A stretch of DNA of 34,233 bases from Gemmatimonadota bacterium (GTDB taxonomy: Bacteria > Gemmatimonadota > Gemmatimonadetes > Longimicrobiales > Gaopeijiaceae): assembly GCA_040882465.1 (NCBI GenBank), contig JBBEBG010000040.1, positions 62,818 to 97,050 on the forward strand, written 5' to 3'. The notes under the pieces are model-generated. The model searched no databases, was not told the DNA's origin, and worked only from the letters and a program-made list of their open reading frames with translations. Shown here one piece after another: positions 7,209 to 15,194 of this stretch. The stretch's first letter is position 1. The number at the start of each line of letters is the position of its first letter. A program made the position numbers and the translations under genes.

Positions 7209-7580
7209 GTGATCGCTCGTCCTGCTGTTTTCACGGAGCGCGAGTTGGATGTCATGGCGGTCCTCTGGGACTCCGGCTCGGGAACGGTTGCGGAGGTCAA
7301 AGACGGGATCGAGGACGAGCTCGCTTACACGACTGTTCTCACCATCCTGCGAACCCTCGAAGACAAGGGATACGTCGGTCACAAAGAAGAAGGTCGCGCC
7401 CATCGGTACCATCCTCTGGTTTCGCGCGAAGAGGCCCAGGCGTCCCACCTCGAGCGCCTCCTGCGGAAGCTCTTCAACAATTCGCCGAGCCTGCTCCTCG
7501 ACCGCCTCGTTTCGCACCCGGGAATTCCCGCGAAGCGCAGGACGGACCTGAAAAAGGCTCTCGGAACAAAGTCGAAGTAG
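7209..7580 (+). CDS. BlaI/MecI/CopY-family transcriptional repressor
   Basis: A 123-residue DNA-binding protein. The N-terminal winged helix (about residues 5-75) reads 'FTERELDVMAVLWDSGSGTVAEV', then 'YTTVLTILRTLEDKGYVGHKEEGRAHRYHPLV', the family hallmark. The C-terminal helices ('LERLLRKLFNNS', 'DRLVSHPG') fit the dimerisation region. Family members repress beta-lactamase or copper genes and are usually cleaved by a partner M56 (BlaR1-like) peptidase; no such gene is next to it. The GTG at 7209 is well supported by AGGAGGGG 2-4 nt upstream. It is divergent from murB and converges on the FixH-like gene. Confidence 0.88.
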   Translation: MIARPAVFTERELDVMAVLWDSGSGTVAEVKDGIEDELAYTTVLTILRTLEDKGYVGHKEEGRAHRYHPLVSREEAQASHLERLLRKLFNNSPSLLLDRLVSHPGIPAKRRTDLKKALGTKSK

Positions 7581-7598
7581 CGTCTCTCTTCGAATCGC

Positions 7599-8153
7599 TC
7601 AGGCGTCCGCGCCGGGCGTCTTCGAGTCAGGCCCCGCGGGCGATCCTCGGCGGGTGAGCCACCAGGCGGCGACGGCCAGCGGGATGAGCGAAACGAGAAC
7701 GAGGACGACCGGGTTGTCGAGCGGCCCCGGAGGGCGCGCGGTCAGCTCGAAACGGGTCTCTCCCTCCCCAGCCTCCCCGGAAATCGCGACCGAGATCTCC
7801 CACACGCCGGCGTGCGTCAGCACGAAGTGGTTGTGGTAATAACGGGGATCGTCGGACTGGTGGCGCATCGCCGAAACGGCGGGGATGGTAGCCGGAGGGT
7901 CCTCTGAGCGGGCCGAGATCCGGACTTCCACATCCTCCGCCACGACCCCCGTTCCCTCGCGCAGGACGAGCACCGATACATGCAACGTGTCCGGGCGCGC
8001 CGGCGTCGGGTCCGTGAAAACCGAGACCTGGTACCCTCCGATCGCGGCGTCCGCGATGCGAAGTGTCCCCCCGTTCCCGAGCGCCGAGCCGGCGGCGAAA
8101 AGGAGGCCTCCGAGAAGGAACACCGCCTGGAGAAGGGTCCGGGCTCGTTTCAT
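7599..8153 (-). CDS. Exported FixH/YtkA-like domain protein with C-terminal anchor
   Basis: A 184-residue protein with an N-terminal signal sequence (about 1-26), a beta-rich domain resembling FixH/YtkA-type domains ('GGYQVSVFTDPTPARPDTLHVSVLVL', shown here as two joined pieces) with 'YYHNHFVLTHAGVWEISV', and one membrane segment near 147-170 followed by a short charged tail. The domain would lie outside the cytoplasm. Similar domains occur near oxidase and metal genes, but its role is not known. The ATG at 8153 has a close GAGGCG upstream. It is divergent from the metal-uptake operon, whose metal-regulator-like palindromes lie 60-100 bp from this start, so shared control is possible. Confidence 0.6.
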   Translation of the reverse strand: MKRARTLLQAVFLLGGLLFAAGSALGNGGTLRIADAAIGGYQVSVFTDPTPARPDTLHVSVLVLREGTGVVAEDVEVRISARSEDPPATIPAVSAMRHQSDDPRYYHNHFVLTHAGVWEISVAISGEAGEGETRFELTARPPGPLDNPVVLVLVSLIPLAVAAWWLTRRGSPAGPDSKTPGADA

Positions 8154-8187
8154 CGCCTCGAAATTCGATCAGGAAGGGCTGGAATCC

Positions 8188-8216
8188 TTGACCAGGGAAG
8201 ATAACCCCCATAGAAT
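8188..8216 (+). promoter_or_regulatory. Sigma-70-type promoter of the metal ABC operon
   Basis: TTGACC (8188-8193) and TAGAAT (8211-8216) are separated by exactly 17 nt, the best vegetative promoter match in the window. Transcription would start near 8223. The palindrome at 8216-8229 covers the end of the -10 element and the start site. Confidence 0.7.
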
Positions 8217-8229
8217 TAGGCTAGCCTAA
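8216..8229. promoter_or_regulatory. DtxR/IdeR/MntR-type operator (perfect palindrome)
   Basis: TTAGGCTAGCCTAA is a perfect 14-bp palindrome and closely matches the half-site pattern (TTAGG...CCTAA) of DtxR-superfamily iron/manganese repressor boxes. It overlaps the -10 element and start site of the ABC operon promoter, a position where a metal-loaded repressor would block RNA polymerase. Confidence 0.72.
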
Positions 8230-8237
8230 AGTTCACA

Positions 8238-8251
8238 TTAGCTTGCCCTAA
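8238..8251. promoter_or_regulatory. Second, degenerate DtxR-type operator
   Basis: TTAGCTTGCCCTAA matches the first operator at 10 of 14 positions and keeps the outer TTAG...CTAA arms. It begins 22 bp after the first box, about two helical turns, so two repressor dimers could bind the same face of the DNA. Confidence 0.5.
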
Positions 8252-8283
8252 TTCAAAGGGAATTGGCGATTCCTTCGCCTTCC

Positions 8284-9285
8284 ATGAGACTCGGTTTCCA
8301 CTGCGCCTGGCGCCCTCCGGCTCCGCGTGTGCCCGCGCTCGGACGCGGGGTCGCGTCTCCGCTGGTCTTCGCGCTTCTCGCCCTTGCAGCGGGGTGCGCC
8401 TCGAACGACACCCCGGACGACGGCCGGCTGAAGGTCGTGACGACCATCGGGATGATCACCGATATCGTGGAGCGGATTGGCGGTGACCGCGTCGCCGTCC
8501 AGGGGCTCATGGGCCCGGGAGTGGACCCACACCTCTATAAGGCGAGCGCCGGCGATGTCCGACTCCTCTCCGAGGCCGAGCTCATCTTTTACAACGGGCT
8601 TCACCTCGAGGCGGCGATGTCGGAAGTCCTCGCCGAGATGAACGGGCGGATCCGGACACGGGCCGTCACCGACGGGATTCCACGCGACCAGCTTCTGACG
8701 CCTGCGGAGTTTCAGGGGCAATACGATCCCCACGTTTGGTTCGACGTGCGCCTCTGGATGTCCGCGGCGAGGACGGTCGAAGAGACGCTCCGCGAGGTGG
8801 ATCCGGAAGGCGCTCCGCTCTTCGCGGAGAACCTCGCGGCGCTCCTCGACGAGCTGGAACTCTTGGACGGTTGGGTGCGGAGCCGGGTCCAGGAACTCCC
8901 CGTCGAACTGCGCATCCTCATCACCGCCCACGATGCCTTCAACTACTTCGGGCGCGCGTACGGCTTCACCGTCGAGGGACTCCAGGGGCTCTCCACCGTC
9001 TCCGAAGCGGGGACCGGGGACGTCCAGAGGCTGGTCCGATTGATCACGGAGCGGGGGATTCCGGCGATTTTTGTCGAATCTTCGATTCCCCGGCGGAATG
9101 TCGAAGCGGTCCAGGCCGCGGTGCGGGCGCGGGGAGGCGCTGTCGAGATCGGCGGCCTTCTTTTTTCGGACGCGATGGGGGACCCGGGAACGGACGAGGG
9201 GACTTACCCGGGGATGGTGCGGCATAACGTGAGCACGATCGTGGACGCGCTCCTGGGCGGCGGAGGGGGAGGCGGAAGCGAGTGA
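8284..9285 (+). CDS. Metal-binding lipoprotein of a Mn/Zn/Fe ABC importer (TroA/ZnuA family)
   Basis: The solute-binding component that captures a divalent metal outside the cell. The 333-residue protein has a lipobox LAAGC (Cys38). Four likely metal ligands are visible: His83 in 'DPHLYKAS', His150 in 'DPHVWFD', His216 in '[10 protein letters not shown]' and Asp296 in 'LFSDAMGD'. His rather than Glu at the third position is TroA/ZnuA-like, and the His-rich loop typical of Zn-specific ZnuA is absent. With the MntR/DtxR-like operators, manganese or iron is the more likely cargo. The start is uncertain: the ATG at 8284 has no ribosome site, while an in-frame TTG at 8263 follows AAAGGGAA too closely. 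The C-terminus is a glycine tract. Confidence 0.9.
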   Translation: MRLGFHCAWRPPAPRVPALGRGVASPLVFALLALAAGCASNDTPDDGRLKVVTTIGMITDIVERIGGDRVAVQGLMGPGVDPHLYKASAGDVRLLSEAELIFYNGLHLEAAMSEVLAEMNGRIRTRAVTDGIPRDQLLTPAEFQGQYDPHVWFDVRLWMSAARTVEETLREVDPEGAPLFAENLAALLDELELLDGWVRSRVQELPVELRILITAHDAFNYFGRAYGFTVEGLQGLSTVSEAGTGDVQRLVRLITERGIPAIFVESSIPRRNVEAVQAAVRARGGAVEIGGLLFSDAMGDPGTDEGTYPGMVRHNVSTIVDALLGGGGGGGSE

Positions 9286-10067
9286 CCGAGCCGGCAATCG
9301 AGGTCAACGACCTCACGGTTGCCTACAGGGAGAACCCCGTCCTCTGGGACGTGGATCTCTCTGTGCGCGCAGGCGCCCTCACGGCCATCGTCGGCCCGAA
9401 CGGAGCGGGAAAGACGACGCTCATCAAGGCCGTTCTCGGGCTCGTGAAACCGGCGGCTGGGCGGGTGCGGGTTCTCGGAAAGAGGTATCGCGACGCGCGC
9501 GGGGAGGTGGCGTACGTGCCTCAGCGCGGAACGGTGGACTGGGACTTCCCGACTTCCGTGATTGATGTCGTCCTGATGGGGACGTACGGAAAGCTCGGTT
9601 GGGTCCGCCGCCCCGGTGAAAAGGAACGAGCCGCCGCCGGCGACGCGCTAGAGAAGGTGGGGATGGAGGCCTTCGCCGAGCGGCAGATCAGCCAGCTCTC
9701 CGGAGGGCAGCAGCAGCGCGTCTTTCTGGCGCGGGCCCTGGTCCAGGCGGCGAAAGTCTATCTCATGGACGAACCCTTCCAGGGTGTGGACGCGCGGACC
9801 GAGCGTGCGATCGTCGAGGTCCTTCACGAGCTACGGGCGCGGGGCGACACGGTCGTCGCGGTGCACCATGCCCTCCAGACCGTGCCCGAATACTTCGACG
9901 ATGTCGCTCTCCTGAACGTCCGCAAGATCGCCTCGGGACCCGTCGCGGAGGTCTTCACCGAGGAGAACCTCCGCATGGCATACGGCGGGAGGATTCCCTT
10001 CCTTCAGGCGGTTGCGGGGCAGGCGGCCCCGCGAGACCCGGGCGCGCGGGCACCGGGGGCTCCGTGA
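9282..10067 (+). CDS. Metal ABC transporter ATPase subunit
   Basis: The 261-residue ATP-binding subunit that powers the importer. Walker A is GPNGAGKTT (residues 38-46), the Q-loop region is '[15 protein letters not shown]', the signature is LSGGQQQR (139-146), Walker B is VYLMDEP (159-165) and the switch histidine lies in 'VVAVHH' near residue 195. '[15 protein letters not shown]' is typical of the Mn/Zn/Fe (TroB/ZnuC/MntB) group. It starts at a GTG overlapping the previous stop (GTGA). Confidence 0.94.
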   Translation: MTEPAIEVNDLTVAYRENPVLWDVDLSVRAGALTAIVGPNGAGKTTLIKAVLGLVKPAAGRVRVLGKRYRDARGEVAYVPQRGTVDWDFPTSVIDVVLMGTYGKLGWVRRPGEKERAAAGDALEKVGMEAFAERQISQLSGGQQQRVFLARALVQAAKVYLMDEPFQGVDARTERAIVEVLHELRARGDTVVAVHHALQTVPEYFDDVALLNVRKIASGPVAEVFTEENLRMAYGGRIPFLQAVAGQAAPRDPGARAPGAP

Positions 10068-11200
10068 GTCTTCGGGAGCTCTTCGAACTCCTTCTCTTCG
10101 ACTACACGCTTCGGACGGTCGCGCTGGGCGCGGCGGCACTGGGTGCCGCGGCGGGCGCGCTCGGATGTTTCGCCCTCTTGCGCCGTCAGAGCCTCCTCGG
10201 TGACGCGATCGCGCACGCCGCCCTTCCCGGGATCGGAATCGCCTTCCTGCTCACCGGATCGCGCGCGGCCCCCGTCCTCATTCTCGGTGCGGCGATCGCG
10301 GGGTGGATCGGAACTCTGATCGTTCTCGGGATCGTGCGAAGCTCGCGCATTCCTCCCGATTCGGCGCTCGGAATCGTGCTCTCGGTCTTTTTTGGGCTCG
10401 GCCTGGTCATTCTGACCTTCGTGCAGCGCCTCCCGACGGCGGCGCAGGCCGGTCTCGACACCTTTCTCTTCGGTCAGGCCGCGACCCTTCTCGGCCGGGA
10501 CGTCGCGATGATCGCCTCCGTCGGCGCCGTCGCGCTTCTCTTCGTCGTCCTCTTCTGGAAGGAGTTCAAGCTCCTCGCCTTCGACCCCGAGTTCGGGGCC
10601 TCGATCGGCCTGCCGGTGGTTCGGGTGGAGATTCTCCTCACGACCCTGCTCGTCGTGGCAATCGTGATCGGGCTTCAGACCGCCGGCGTGGTCCTGATGA
10701 GCGCTCTCGTGGTCGCCCCGGCCGCGGCCGCGCGGCAGTGGACCGACTCGCTCGGGATCATGGTCTTCCTCGCCGCTGGGCTCGGCGCCGCCGCCGGGGC
10801 CGGAGGCGCCATGCTGAGCGCCATGGGCGGCGGGATTCCGACCGGCCCGACGATCGTGCTGCTCGCGACCGTGGCGCTCGTGGTCTCCCTTCTCGTCGCC
10901 CCGGGGCGGGGGATCGTCTCCGGACTCCTGCGGAGCTTCCGCACCCGCCAGCGAGTCCGCGCGGACTCGGTCCTCGCGGACCTCTATGCCCTTGCCGCCC
11001 AACACGGGGAGGGTACGGAGCATGCGCACCCCGTTGCGGTGCTCCGGGCCATGCAGCCACGGGCCAACGGCGTGGAGGGAAGTCTGCGCGCGCTCGCCGA
11101 GATGGGGTGGGCGCGCGAGTCCCGACCCGGGGCCTGGACGCTCACGCGGAGCGGCGTCGAGCGCGCGCGCACCCTTTTTCTCCCGGAGCACGACGCGTGA
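10064..11200 (+). CDS. Metal ABC transporter permease with C-terminal winged-helix-like domain
   Basis: A 378-residue permease of the ABC-3 (TroC/TroD, ZnuB) family. Residues about 15-290 hold 8-9 hydrophobic segments with the family signatures '[24 protein letters not shown]' (in two parts around 32-56) and '[11 protein letters not shown]' (216-226). After 'APGRG' (about 283) the protein continues for some 90 soluble residues instead of ending. Residues about 297-376 read as a winged helix: '[17 protein letters not shown]', 'HPVAVLRAM', a recognition-helix-like '[14 protein letters not shown]', then a wing '[18 protein letters not shown]'. This resembles DtxR/MarR-type domains. The GTG start overlaps the ATPase stop by 4 nt. 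Confidence 0.9.
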   Translation: MSLRELFELLLFDYTLRTVALGAAALGAAAGALGCFALLRRQSLLGDAIAHAALPGIGIAFLLTGSRAAPVLILGAAIAGWIGTLIVLGIVRSSRIPPDSALGIVLSVFFGLGLVILTFVQRLPTAAQAGLDTFLFGQAATLLGRDVAMIASVGAVALLFVVLFWKEFKLLAFDPEFGASIGLPVVRVEILLTTLLVVAIVIGLQTAGVVLMSALVVAPAAAARQWTDSLGIMVFLAAGLGAAAGAGGAMLSAMGGGIPTGPTIVLLATVALVVSLLVAPGRGIVSGLLRSFRTRQRVRADSVLADLYALAAQHGEGTEHAHPVAVLRAMQPRANGVEGSLRALAEMGWARESRPGAWTLTRSGVERARTLFLPEHDA

Positions 11201-12309
11201 CCTCGGCCGATCTGGAGATCCAGCTGATCGCCGTGGTCGTGGCGGTCACCTGCGCCCTCCCCGGGACCTTCCTCGTATTGCGGAAGCTCGCCCTGATGAG
11301 CGACGCGATCTCGCACTCGATCCTTCTCGGGATCGTGCTCGCTTTTTTTGTCGTCGAAGAGATCACGTCGCCCTTCCTCATCGTTGCCGCAGCGGGGACC
11401 GGAGTCCTGACGGTCGCTCTGGTCGAGCTCCTCCTCCGGACCCGGCTCGTCAAAGAGGACGCGGCGATCGCTCTCGTATTCCCGGCACTTTTTTCAGTGG
11501 CCGTAATCCTGATCTCGCGGTATGCGGGAAGCGTGCACCTGGACCTGGATGCCGTCCTCCTGGGGGAAATCGCCTTCGCGCCCTTCCGGCGCCTGGTGGT
11601 GGGAGGGATGGACCTGGGGCCGGAGAGCCTCTGGCTCATGGGAGGGATTCTGGCGTTCAACCTCCTTGCCGTCGTCGTCTTCTACAAGGAGCTGAAACTC
11701 TCGACCTTCGATGCCGGCCTCGCGGCGGCCCTTGGATTTTCCCCGGTCCTCCTCCACTACGTGTTCATGGGGATGGTCTCGGTGACGGCGGTCGGCGCTT
11801 TCGATGCCGTCGGCTCGATTCTCGTCGTGGCCCTCATGATTGCGCCCCCCGCCGCGGCCTACCTCCTCACCGACAGGCTCCCCGTGCTCCTCGCCGGAAG
11901 CACGCTCATCGGCGCGGGATCCGCGATCTCGGGGTTCTGGATGGCGCGATGGCTCGACGCCTCGATCGCCGGCTCGATGGCCGTCATGGCGGGAATGGCG
12001 TTTCTCGCGGCCCTCCTCTTCGCACCGGAGAGGGGGCTGGTGGCGGGAACGCGGAGGAAGGCCGGACAGCGGATCGAATTCGCCGGCCTCATGCTCACGA
12101 TCCACCTTCTCCACCACGAAGACGGGGCCGGGGCGCTGGAAGAGAACCGCGTTGCGCACCTCGGGGAGCACCTCCGATGGACTGCCGACTTCGCGCAGCG
12201 GGTGGTTCGACGTGCCGAACGGGAAGGATTCGTGACCCGGGATGCCGGGGATCTCCTGCGGTTGACCCCGCTCGGACGGGAGGTCGCCAGGCACCGGATG
12301 GTCACCTGA
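11197..12309 (+). CDS. Second metal ABC permease, also with a C-terminal winged-helix-like domain
   Basis: A 370-residue ABC-3 family permease. Residues about 8-285 are the membrane domain, with 'GTFLVLRKLALMSDAISHS' (23-41), 'HLDLDAVLLGEIAF' (114-127, as in TroD-type subunits) and 'LMIAPPAAAYLLTDR' (213-227). Residues about 290-369 form a soluble tail: 'IEFAGLMLTIHLLHHEDG', 'NRVAHLGEHLRW', 'FAQRVVRRAEREGFVTRD', 'LLRLTPLGREVARH'. The last two parts look like a recognition helix and wing. The two permeases would form a heterodimeric channel and thus bring two such domains together on the cytoplasmic face. GTG start, 4-nt overlap with the first permease. Confidence 0.9.
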   Translation: MTSADLEIQLIAVVVAVTCALPGTFLVLRKLALMSDAISHSILLGIVLAFFVVEEITSPFLIVAAAGTGVLTVALVELLLRTRLVKEDAAIALVFPALFSVAVILISRYAGSVHLDLDAVLLGEIAFAPFRRLVVGGMDLGPESLWLMGGILAFNLLAVVVFYKELKLSTFDAGLAAALGFSPVLLHYVFMGMVSVTAVGAFDAVGSILVVALMIAPPAAAYLLTDRLPVLLAGSTLIGAGSAISGFWMARWLDASIAGSMAVMAGMAFLAALLFAPERGLVAGTRRKAGQRIEFAGLMLTIHLLHHEDGAGALEENRVAHLGEHLRWTADFAQRVVRRAEREGFVTRDAGDLLRLTPLGREVARHRMVT

Positions 12310-12330
12310 AGAATCGCAGCGGGACGCGCT

Positions 12331-12352
12331 GCCGGCCCTCACGTGAGCCGGC
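12331..12352 (+). terminator. Hairpin after the metal ABC operon
   Basis: GCCGGC (12331-12336) pairs with GCCGGC (12347-12352) over a 10-nt loop, 21 nt after the second permease stop. There is no T tract, so it is a stalling or mRNA-end structure at best. Confidence 0.35.
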
Positions 12353-12365
12353 CCGGTCCCGCGAA

Positions 12366-12399
12366 TTGACACCCCAGGGGGGCTCCACCAAGTTATAAG
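12366..12399 (+). promoter_or_regulatory. Promoter-like elements before secD with a long spacer
   Basis: A consensus TTGACA (12366-12371) and TATAAG (12394-12399) lie 22 nt apart, longer than the usual 16-19. The spacer begins with a CCCC-A-GGGG inverted repeat. Either only one element is used, or an activator corrects the spacing. The secD ATG follows at 12456. Confidence 0.4.
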
Positions 12400-12455
12400 G
12401 CTCAGTCGGGCCCCTCACCTACCCCCGCACCGCTCCCAAGCCCATCACCGACGCC

Positions 12456-14153
12456 ATGTTCCAGTCCCTTAGAGCGCGGATCGTCGTCATCCTGGCTGTG
12501 GTCGGGATCTGCGGCTGGTACCTCTACCAGAACTATGGCGAGCTCGGATCGGTCATGCGGTTGGGACTGGACCTCAAGGGGGGAATGCAGCTCGTTCTGG
12601 AAGTGGATGATCCGGACGGCGTCCTGACCGACGAGGCCCGCGCCGACGCGATTGATCGCGCCGAGGTCGTGATCCGGACCCGGGTGGACGAGCTCGGGGT
12701 GGCCGAGCCCCTCATTCAAAAGGTCGGAAACTACCGCCTGATCGTCGAGTTGGCGGGGATCAGCGACGAGGAGCGGGCGAAAGAGATCATCGGGACGACC
12801 GCCCTCCTGGAGTGGATGCTCGTCCGGCCGGTCGCCGACGTGTATCAGGCGCTCAGCCGCATTGACCGTGCGATCGTGCTCGCGCTCGGCGAAGACTCCA
12901 TTCGCGCCCTCGGGCGGGCCGTCCAAGCCGCCACGGATGCGACGGGAGCGTCCCTCGAAGACCTCTTCCTGGGACGTGCGGACTCCGCGGCCGAACCTGG
13001 GGACATCGCGGCGGTCGCGGACACCACGGTTCCACCCGACTCCGTCGCGGCGGACACTGCCTCGGCGCAGGACACGACCGCCGCGGAGGCCGAAGGAGGG
13101 GCGCTCGTGCCCTTCTCCGGAGCGCTTCTCCAAGGGCTCGACGTCGGCGAATTCCTTGTCCCGACGGAGGATTTCGAGATCATCCAGGGATTTCTCGAGA
13201 TCCCGGAAGTCGAGGCCGTCATCCCTCGCGACGTGACGCTCCGCTGGGGTTGGGAACCCTACGCGGTGGGTGGGCGCACCTACCGGCGCCTTTACGTCCT
13301 GGACAGGAATCCCTTCCTCACGGGGGAGGATCTGGAGGACGCGCAGGCGCAGCGGGCGGTGGATACGAACCAGGCGGTGGTGAACTTTCAGCTGTCCCGC
13401 GCGGGTGGACGCGACTTCGCCGATATCACCTCCACCAATATCGGGAACCGGATCGCCATCGTCCTCGACCGGGAGGTGGTGAGCGCCCCCGTGGTGCGCG
13501 CCCAGATCGGCTCGCAGGGCCGGATCGAGCTCGGTGCGGCTCCGATGGAGGAAGCGGCCGACCTGGCCCTCGTCCTTCGCGCCGGCGCCCTTCCCGCGCC
13601 CCTCCGGATCGAAGAGGAGCGGACAGTGGGGCCGTCGCTCGGGCAGGACTCCGTAGACCAGGGGCGGATTGCGGGGATCGTCGGGCTCCTCCTCGTCGTG
13701 GTGATCATGATCGTTTACTACAAGGTCGCCGGCGCCCTCGCCATCGCGGCGCTCGGCGTATACGTGGTGATCGTGATGGGAGGGCTGGCCGCACTGGACG
13801 CGGCGCTGACGCTTCCTGGAATCGCCGGCCTCGTCCTCTCGATCGGGATGGCCGTGGACGCGAACGTCCTGATCTTCGAGCGCATCCGGGAGGAGCTGGA
13901 TGCCGGGAGGGCGGTGCGAACCGCGGTGGACGAAGGGTTCGGACATGCCCTCTCGGCCATTCTGGACTCCAACCTCACGACCCTCATCACGGCCCTCATC
14001 CTCTATCAGGTTGGAACCGGTCCGGTCCGCGGCTTCGCGGTCACCCTCTCGATCGGGATCATCGCTTCCTTCTTCACCGCCCTGTACGTGACGCGCACCT
14101 TCCTCCTCATTCATTTGAGGGGAAAGAGCGCCACGGACACGTTGAGCATCTGA
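12456..14153 (+). CDS. secD: Protein translocase subunit SecD
   Basis: SecD works with SecF and SecYEG to drive late steps of protein export using the proton gradient. The 565-residue protein has a first membrane helix (about 9-25), the D1 motif 'RLGLDLKGGMQLVLEV' (35-50), a periplasmic P1 domain, and a C-terminal membrane domain with five helices (about 405-560). The conserved 'MAVDANVLIFERIREE' lies near residue 467. Residues about 169-218 are an Ala/Asp/Thr-rich low-complexity stretch inside the periplasmic region, not found in short SecD proteins. There is no clear Shine-Dalgarno before the ATG. secF follows after 10 nt. Confidence 0.94.
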   Translation: MFQSLRARIVVILAVVGICGWYLYQNYGELGSVMRLGLDLKGGMQLVLEVDDPDGVLTDEARADAIDRAEVVIRTRVDELGVAEPLIQKVGNYRLIVELAGISDEERAKEIIGTTALLEWMLVRPVADVYQALSRIDRAIVLALGEDSIRALGRAVQAATDATGASLEDLFLGRADSAAEPGDIAAVADTTVPPDSVAADTASAQDTTAAEAEGGALVPFSGALLQGLDVGEFLVPTEDFEIIQGFLEIPEVEAVIPRDVTLRWGWEPYAVGGRTYRRLYVLDRNPFLTGEDLEDAQAQRAVDTNQAVVNFQLSRAGGRDFADITSTNIGNRIAIVLDREVVSAPVVRAQIGSQGRIELGAAPMEEAADLALVLRAGALPAPLRIEEERTVGPSLGQDSVDQGRIAGIVGLLLVVVIMIVYYKVAGALAIAALGVYVVIVMGGLAALDAALTLPGIAGLVLSIGMAVDANVLIFERIREELDAGRAVRTAVDEGFGHALSAILDSNLTTLITALILYQVGTGPVRGFAVTLSIGIIASFFTALYVTRTFLLIHLRGKSATDTLSI

Positions 14154-14163
14154 GGGCTTTTCG

Positions 14164-15138
14164 ATGCGCCTCTTCAAGGACGCAAAGTACGACTTCATCG
14201 GCCCTCGGCGCCGTGCGTACATCCTCTCGGCCTCGCTCGTGGCGGTTGGGATCGTGGCGATGGTCGTCAACTTCGCGACCATGGGAAGCTGGCTCCGCTA
14301 CGGGGTGGACTTCACGGGGGGGACGCTGGTCCAGGTTCGCGTCGCGGAGGGTGTCACGGACGGGATGCTCAGGAACGCCCTCGGTGGCGCGCAGGCTCCC
14401 GCGATCACCCGATTCGGCTCCGACAGCGAATTCCTCATTCGCACGGAGCTCGAGGAAGGGGTCGCGGCGGAAGAGGTCGGACAGAGGGTTCGGGCCCAGC
14501 TCGAGGCGAGCCCCGAGATCGGCGCGGTCGAGGTCTCCCGCTCCGAGTTCGTCAGCGCCAAGATCGGATCGGAGCTGGGGGCGCGCGCAGCGACGGCGAT
14601 CCTCATCTCCTTCTTCCTCACCCTCGTCTATCTCGGCTTTCGCTTCGAGGTGAGGTTTGGATGGGCCGCGATCGTCGCGACGGCGCACGACCTCCTCGTG
14701 ACCCTCGGATTCCTCGCGCTCTTCCGGGTGGAGATTTCGCTTTCGACGGTGGCGGCAGTCCTCACGGTCATCGGGTACTCCCTGAACGACACGATCATCG
14801 TCTTCGACCGGATCCGCGAAAACCTTTCGAAGAAGGGCGCCCGCAGGGAGAACCCGGTCGAGCTCATCAACCGCTCGATCAACGAGGTGATTCCGCGCAC
14901 CGTGCTGACGTCGGGGACGACCCTCGCGGTTCTCACGGCCCTCCTCATCCTGGGGGGCGCCGTGATCCGCGACTTCACGATCGTCCTCATCCTCGGGATC
15001 GTCGTCGGGACCTATTCCTCTATCTTTGTGGCAGCGCCCGCCCTCCTCGAAATCCAGCGCCGCTGGGGGACGAAGGAAGAGGCGCAGCGGAAGAAGGAAT
15101 TGAAGCGGCCCCGCGGGAAGGAAGCCGTCTCGGTCTGA
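14164..15138 (+). CDS. secF: Protein translocase subunit SecF
   Basis: Partner of SecD in the export-enhancing membrane complex. The 324-residue protein has helix 1 at about 18-40, the motif 'YGVDFTGGTLVQVRV' that follows it, a periplasmic domain, and five more helices from about 140 onward. The conserved 'GYSLNDTIIVFDRIRENL' is intact. The C-terminus is Lys/Arg-rich, as expected for the cytoplasmic end. It is 10 nt behind secD and clearly cotranscribed. Confidence 0.95.
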   Translation: MRLFKDAKYDFIGPRRRAYILSASLVAVGIVAMVVNFATMGSWLRYGVDFTGGTLVQVRVAEGVTDGMLRNALGGAQAPAITRFGSDSEFLIRTELEEGVAAEEVGQRVRAQLEASPEIGAVEVSRSEFVSAKIGSELGARAATAILISFFLTLVYLGFRFEVRFGWAAIVATAHDLLVTLGFLALFRVEISLSTVAAVLTVIGYSLNDTIIVFDRIRENLSKKGARRENPVELINRSINEVIPRTVLTSGTTLAVLTALLILGGAVIRDFTIVLILGIVVGTYSSIFVAAPALLEIQRRWGTKEEAQRKKELKRPRGKEAVSV

Positions 15139-15194
15139 CCGGGGCCGGCGCCTCGCACGGTCCCACACCCCCTGGGGGAGCGTCTCCGTCCGAC

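Noticed and set aside
12337-12348. CTCACGTGAG palindrome as a regulator site
   Set aside because: It lies inside the loop and edge of a hairpin after the ABC operon and has no second copy or promoter overlap.
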